From DATNBT01 sp964579765 (GTDB lineage: Bacteria > Acidobacteriota > Vicinamibacteria > Vicinamibacterales > CAVVIG01): DNA of 9,993 nt. Both the position numbers and the translations under genes were made by a program. The DNA is taken from assembly GCA_964579765.1 (NCBI GenBank), contig CAZOIK010000379.1:1-9993 (forward strand). Direction: 5' to 3'. Position 1 is the first letter of the stretch. Every line of letters starts with the position of its first letter. The notes under the pieces were generated by a model. The model was not told where the DNA came from, searched no databases, and worked only from the letters and a program-made list of their open reading frames with translations. This document shows positions 6,478 through 9,993 of the stretch, piece after piece.

Positions 6478-7665
6478 ATGCCCGAGATTCGCTCAGAGGT
6501 GATGACCGTCAACATGGGGCCGCAGCACCCCAGCACGCATGGCGTGCTGCGTCTGGTGCTCGAGCTCGACGGCGAGCAGATCCTCTCGGCCTCGCCGACC
6601 ATCGGGTATCTGCACACGGGCATCGAGAAGACGGCCGAGCAGAAGAAGTGGCAGCAGGTCATCCCGCTCGTCGAGCGCATGGACTACCTGAGCGCGCAGT
6701 CCAACAGCATGGCCTTCTGCATGTCGGTCGAGAAGCTGCTCGGCGCCGATCAGGCGCTGCCCGAGCGCGTGAAGAACATCCGCGTCCTGCTCGCCGAGCT
6801 GCAGCGCATCAACTCGCACCTGGTCTGGCTGGGCACCCACGGCATGGAAGTCGGCGCCGTCTCGGTGATGCTCTACTGCTTCCGCGAGCGCGAGCTGCTG
6901 CTCAACATCAACGAGATGATCGCGGGCTTCCGCCTCTTCCCGAGCTACATGCGCGTCGGCGGCCTGCGCGAGGATCTGCCGCGCGGCTTTCACGACGCGG
7001 TGCGCGCGTTCCTCGATCGCATGCCTGGCAAGCTCGACGAGTACGAAGACCTGCTGACGCAGAACGAGATCTACCTGAAGCGCACGCAGGGCGTCGGCGT
7101 CATCTCGAAAGACGACGCGGTGGCGATGAGCCTGGTCGGTCCGATTGCGCGGGCGGCGGGCGTGAACTACGACGTGCGGAAGGTGTTTCCCTATCTCGGC
7201 TACGAGACGTATCAGTTCGACGTCCCGACGCAGACCGCCGGCGACGTCTACTCGCGCTACAAGGTGCGCGTCGCCGAGATGCGCGAGAGCCTGAAGATCT
7301 GCCGGCAGGCGCTCGACCGCATCACGCCGCGCGGCGAATACGCGATCGCGGACCCGAAGATCACGCCGCCGCCGAAGGACCGCGTCTACACGGAGATGGA
7401 GGCGCTGATCCAGCACTTCCTGATCTACTCGCAGGGGTTCACGGTGCCGGCGGGCGAGGCGTACGTGCCGGTCGAGGGGCCGCGCGGCGAGCAGGGATTC
7501 TACGTCGTGTCGGACGGCACCAACCGGCCGTGGCGTGTGAAGAGCCGCGCGCCGTCGCTGCTGGCGTGCCAGGCGCTCGAGCGGCTGATCGTCGGCGGCC
7601 TGATTGCGGACGTCATCGCCGTCATCGGCTCGATTGACGTCGTCATGGGAGACGTGGACCGATGA
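6478..7665 (+). CDS. nuoD: NADH-quinone oxidoreductase subunit D (49 kDa subunit)
   Basis: This 395-residue core subunit of the Q module forms much of the quinone-binding pocket with NuoB; the family shares ancestry with the large subunit of NiFe hydrogenases. The N-terminus carries GPQHPSTHG (14-22). H21 and Y70 (in ERMDYLSAQ) have the 49-residue spacing expected for the His-Tyr pair that binds the quinone headgroup. The segments RINSHLVWLGTHGMEVGA, RTQGVGVIS and GPRGEQGFYVVSDG are conserved in NuoD, and the C-terminus IDVVMGDVDR is complete. ATG 6478 is the only sensible start and gives the usual length. It has no adjacent ribosome binding site, because a palindrome lies just upstream. This suggests coupling to nuoC or access via AAGGA at 6439-6443 across the folded hairpin. 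Confidence 0.97.
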   Translation: MPEIRSEVMTVNMGPQHPSTHGVLRLVLELDGEQILSASPTIGYLHTGIEKTAEQKKWQQVIPLVERMDYLSAQSNSMAFCMSVEKLLGADQALPERVKNIRVLLAELQRINSHLVWLGTHGMEVGAVSVMLYCFRERELLLNINEMIAGFRLFPSYMRVGGLREDLPRGFHDAVRAFLDRMPGKLDEYEDLLTQNEIYLKRTQGVGVISKDDAVAMSLVGPIARAAGVNYDVRKVFPYLGYETYQFDVPTQTAGDVYSRYKVRVAEMRESLKICRQALDRITPRGEYAIADPKITPPPKDRVYTEMEALIQHFLIYSQGFTVPAGEAYVPVEGPRGEQGFYVVSDGTNRPWRVKSRAPSLLACQALERLIVGGLIADVIAVIGSIDVVMGDVDR

Positions 7666-7673
7666 GGTCCACT

Positions 7674-7677
7674 GGAG
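7674..7677 (+). promoter_or_regulatory. nuoE: Ribosome binding site supporting the nuoE GTG start
   Basis: GGAG lies nine bases after the nuoD stop and ten bases before GTG 7688. It is the only purine-rich match in this gap and favours GTG over the downstream ATG at 7706, which is preceded by a pyrimidine-rich stretch. Confidence 0.45.
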
Positions 7678-7687
7678 ACGAAGTCCG

Positions 7688-8290
7688 GTGAGCTTTCACC
7701 CCAAGATGGCGTACGACGCCACCTTCCACAAGTCGAAGCGGCAGCTCGAAGACGAGGGGCCGGCGTTTGCGTACACGCCGGAGAACCGCGCGCGCTTCGA
7801 CGAGATCGTCAGACGGTATCCGGCGGACCGGCGCCGGTCGGCGGTGCTGCCCGCGCTCTATCTCGCGCAGTACCAGCAGGGCTACATCACCGCCAACGCC
7901 ATTCGCCACGTGGCCGAGTGTCTCGGCATCACGCGCGCGGACGTCGAAGACGTCGTGTCGTTCTACACGATGTTCTACACGAAGCCGGTCGGCAAATTCG
8001 TGCTGCAGGTGTGCCGCACGCTGTCGTGCGCGATCAACGGCGCCGAGCGCGTCACCGAGGAACTGCAGGCGAAGCTTGGGATCAAGCCAGGCGAGACCGA
8101 TCCGAGCGGCACCTTCACGCTCCTCGAAGTCGAGTGTCTCGGCGCCTGCGATCGCGCGCCGGTCGTGATGGTGAACGACGCGTGGCACGAATGCCAGGCG
8201 CCGCAGGACGCGGGCAAGCTGGTGGATGATCTCCGCGCGCGCGGCGAAGCCGCGCTCACCGGCTGCCACCACGTGGTCGAGAAGAAGTAA
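7688..8290 (+). CDS. nuoE: NADH-quinone oxidoreductase subunit E (24 kDa, 2Fe-2S)
   Basis: This subunit of the NADH dehydrogenase module holds the 2Fe-2S cluster N1a beside the flavin of NuoF. The thioredoxin-like domain has all four ligands with normal spacing: C109 and C114 (CRTLSC), then C150 and C154 (CLGAC), counted from GTG 7688 (200 residues). The N-terminal helical part contains SAVLPALYLAQYQQGYI and VVSFYTMFY, typical for the family. GTG 7688 is chosen because GGAG (7674-7677) lies ten bases upstream. ATG 7706 would give 194 residues but has no ribosome binding site. The frame is open further upstream into nuoD, but that part has no family resemblance. The TAA stop overlaps the nuoF start by one base. 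Function is certain; the exact start is not. Confidence 0.95.
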   Translation: MSFHPKMAYDATFHKSKRQLEDEGPAFAYTPENRARFDEIVRRYPADRRRSAVLPALYLAQYQQGYITANAIRHVAECLGITRADVEDVVSFYTMFYTKPVGKFVLQVCRTLSCAINGAERVTEELQAKLGIKPGETDPSGTFTLLEVECLGACDRAPVVMVNDAWHECQAPQDAGKLVDDLRARGEAALTGCHHVVEKK

Positions 8291-9588
8291 TGGATCCGAT
8301 CCTCACCAAATACGTCCGCGAACCGAACTCCTTCACGCTCGATTTCTATCTCGCGCACGAAGGCTACGACGCGCTGAAGCTGGCGCTGACGAAGAAGCCC
8401 GACGAGATCATCGAGATGGTCAAGGCGTCGGGCCTCCGCGGCCGCGGCGGCGCCGGCTTCCCGACGGGGATGAAGTGGCAGTTCGTGGACAAGAAGATCG
8501 AGCCGCGCTACATCGCCTGCAATGCCGACGAAAGCGAGCCGGGCACGTTCAAGGATCACCTGCTCATCGAACGCAACCCGCACCTGCTGATTGAAGGCTG
8601 CCTCATCGGCTGCTACGCCATCGGCGCGAAGACCGCCTACATCTACATTCGCGGCGAGTTCTTCCACGTGCAGAAAGTGCTGGAGAAGGCCATCGAGGAC
8701 GCGTACGCGAAGGGCTTCGCCGGCAAGAACATCCTCGGCAGCGGCTTCGACTGCGACGTCTTCGTCCACCGCGGCGCAGGCGCGTACGAGGCCGGCGAGG
8801 AGACGGCGCTGCTCGAGTCGCTCGAAGGCAAGCGCGCGCAGCCGCGCAACAAGCCGCCGTTCCCCGCCGTCGTCGGCCTGTACGGCAAGCCGACCGCCGT
8901 CAACAACGTCGAGACGCTCTGCAACGTGCCGCTCGTCGTGAAGCACGGCCCGGAATGGTATGCCGCGCTCGGCCCCGAGAAGAACGGCGGGCCGAAGCTC
9001 TATTGCGTCAGCGGACACGTGAAGCGGCCGGGCGTGTACGAAGCGTCGATGAACATCACGCTGCGCGAGCTCATCGAAGGCTACGCCGGCGGCGTCCGCG
9101 ACGGGCGCACGCTCAAGGCCGTCATCCCGGGCGGATCGTCGGTGCCGATCCTCATGCCCGATCAACTCGACACGCAGGCGAGCTTCGACGCCATCCAGAA
9201 GGCCGGATCGCTGCTCGGCTCGGCGGCGATCGTCGCGCTCGACGACACCACCTGCATGGTCTGGCTCGCGACGAACCTGCTGCACTTCTACCGCCACGAG
9301 TCGTGCGGCAAGTGCACGCCGTGCCGCGAGGGCACCGACTGGCTGCACAAGATCGTCGCCCGGATCGAGCGCGGCGAAGGGCAGATGAAAGATCTCGACA
9401 TGCTGTCGAGCATCGCGGGCAACATCGCCGGCAAGACGCTCTGCGCCTTCGGCGACGCGGCCGTCACGCCGATTGTGACGACGCTGAAGCATTTCCGGCA
9501 CGAGTACGAGGCGCACATCCGCGAGGGGAAGTGCACGCTGCCGGCCCCGTGGCGCGCCCGCCATCCGGTCCACGCGGGAGCGCACTGA
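8290..9588 (+). CDS. nuoF: NADH-quinone oxidoreductase subunit F (51 kDa; NADH, FMN and 4Fe-4S)
   Basis: This catalytic subunit oxidises NADH with FMN and passes electrons through 4Fe-4S cluster N3 into the Fe-S chain. At 432 residues it has the usual length. The glycine-rich nucleotide-binding loop GLRGRGGAGFPTGMKW is at 48-63, followed by ACNADESEPGTFKD and a second conserved block around GAGAYEAGEETALLESLEG. The N3 ligands are C339, C342, C345 (SCGKCTPCREG) and C385 (TLCAFGDAA). ATG 8290 overlaps the nuoE stop in the arrangement TAATG and is preceded by GAGAAGAAG, so expression is coupled. NuoH, not NuoG, follows eleven bases downstream. NuoG is the usual electron acceptor partner of NuoF, so it must come from elsewhere if this is a standard complex I. 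Confidence 0.97.
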   Translation: MDPILTKYVREPNSFTLDFYLAHEGYDALKLALTKKPDEIIEMVKASGLRGRGGAGFPTGMKWQFVDKKIEPRYIACNADESEPGTFKDHLLIERNPHLLIEGCLIGCYAIGAKTAYIYIRGEFFHVQKVLEKAIEDAYAKGFAGKNILGSGFDCDVFVHRGAGAYEAGEETALLESLEGKRAQPRNKPPFPAVVGLYGKPTAVNNVETLCNVPLVVKHGPEWYAALGPEKNGGPKLYCVSGHVKRPGVYEASMNITLRELIEGYAGGVRDGRTLKAVIPGGSSVPILMPDQLDTQASFDAIQKAGSLLGSAAIVALDDTTCMVWLATNLLHFYRHESCGKCTPCREGTDWLHKIVARIERGEGQMKDLDMLSSIAGNIAGKTLCAFGDAAVTPIVTTLKHFRHEYEAHIREGKCTLPAPWRARHPVHAGAH

Positions 9589-9598
9589 AGACGTGAGC

Positions 9599-9993
9599 AT
9601 GACGCCGCTCCTCATCGCGCAGATCGGGCTGACGCTCTTCGTCTTCTTCATGCTGCTGAATTCGGCGGCCGTGATGGTGTACGTCGAGCGCAAGGTCGCC
9701 GCGCTGCTGCAGCAGCGTCTCGGTCCGTACCTCGTCGGCCCCAAGGGCATGCTGCAGCCGCTCGCCGACGTCGTGAAGCTGATGTTCAAGGAGGAACTGC
9801 GGCCCAAGGCGGCCGACGCGGTCCTCTTCGCGCTCGCGCCGATCATCTCCGCGACCTGCGCGTTCTCGGCGTTCGCGGTCGTGCCGTTCGGCGCGGCGAC
9901 GACCTTTTTCGGGCTGCTGAAGGAGCCGATCAAGCTGCAGGTGGCCGACGTCAACGTCGCGGTCCTCGTCATCTTCGCGATCGCGTCGATGGG
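9599..9993 (+). CDS. nuoH: NADH-quinone oxidoreductase subunit H (N-terminal part, cut by window edge)
   Basis: Membrane subunit that joins the Q module to the proton-pumping arm and lines the quinone tunnel. About 131 residues are visible of an expected 330-420. The first hydrophobic helix (about 4-28) runs into VYVERKVAALLQQRLGP (27-43), then GMLQPLADVVKLMFKEE (50-66), the classical subunit 1 signature at the quinone entrance. A second hydrophobic helix begins near residue 74. ATG 9599 is preceded by GAAG at a suitable distance; GTG 9593 in frame would add two residues. The gene starts directly after nuoF and belongs to the same operon. The frame is open to the window end. Confidence 0.95.
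   Translation, partial: MTPLLIAQIGLTLFVFFMLLNSAAVMVYVERKVAALLQQRLGPYLVGPKGMLQPLADVVKLMFKEELRPKAADAVLFALAPIISATCAFSAFAVVPFGAATTFFGLLKEPIKLQVADVNVAVLVIFAIASM

Noticed and set aside
6493..7416. A 307-codon minus-strand open frame
   Set aside because: Antisense shadow of nuoD, rich in Arg, His, Ala and Val with no domain.
7604..7687. N-terminal extension of NuoE overlapping nuoD
   Set aside because: The frame is open, but the residues show no family similarity and overlap the conserved C-terminus of NuoD.
7975..9972. A 665-codon open frame on the minus strand
   Set aside because: It lies opposite nuoE, nuoF and nuoH, whose motifs are unambiguous on the plus strand; the antisense product has no family resemblance.

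Overview
This GC-rich window comes from a bacterial chromosome. It holds the start of a respiratory complex I (NADH:quinone oxidoreductase, nuo) operon and, upstream of it, three unrelated genes on mixed strands. The nuo proteins are recognisable from their family motifs. The taxon is less certain. The GC content, the gene layout and the scattered short palindromes would fit an acidobacterium, possibly of the Vicinamibacteria type, but this is an impression and not a phylogenetic result.

Layout. Positions 1-3324 on the minus strand encode the first 1108 residues of a large Lhr-type superfamily 2 helicase; its C-terminus lies beyond the left edge. Facing away from it is a small gene for a charged, helical protein (3354-3623, plus strand), and the two share an AT-rich gap containing a TATAAT hexamer. 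A GT4-type glycosyltransferase (3651-4931, minus strand) converges on the small gene. The plus-strand run nuoA-nuoB-nuoC-nuoD-nuoE-nuoF-nuoH then starts at about 5019 and leaves the window inside nuoH.

How the genes work together. NuoE and NuoF form the NADH-oxidising end (2Fe-2S, FMN and 4Fe-4S). NuoB, NuoC and NuoD form the connecting module that carries cluster N2 and the quinone site. NuoA and NuoH are membrane subunits at the quinone channel. All visible catalytic ligands are intact. The genes are tightly packed (nuoB/nuoC abut, nuoE/nuoF overlap by one base). nuoG, usually found between nuoF and nuoH, is not there.

The most interesting non-genic signal is a family of short palindromes with the pattern GTAG(C/T)-G-variable stem-CCT-loop-AGG-stem. 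One copy lies in frame inside the helicase gene, one overlaps the glycosyltransferase stop codon, and one lies between nuoC and nuoD where the nuoD ribosome binding site would be expected. The stem bases differ between copies, but base pairing is preserved in each. I see no CRISPR array, transposase, tRNA, rRNA or defence cluster. Apart from the palindromes, the missing nuoG and the nuoA leader hairpins, this is ordinary housekeeping sequence.
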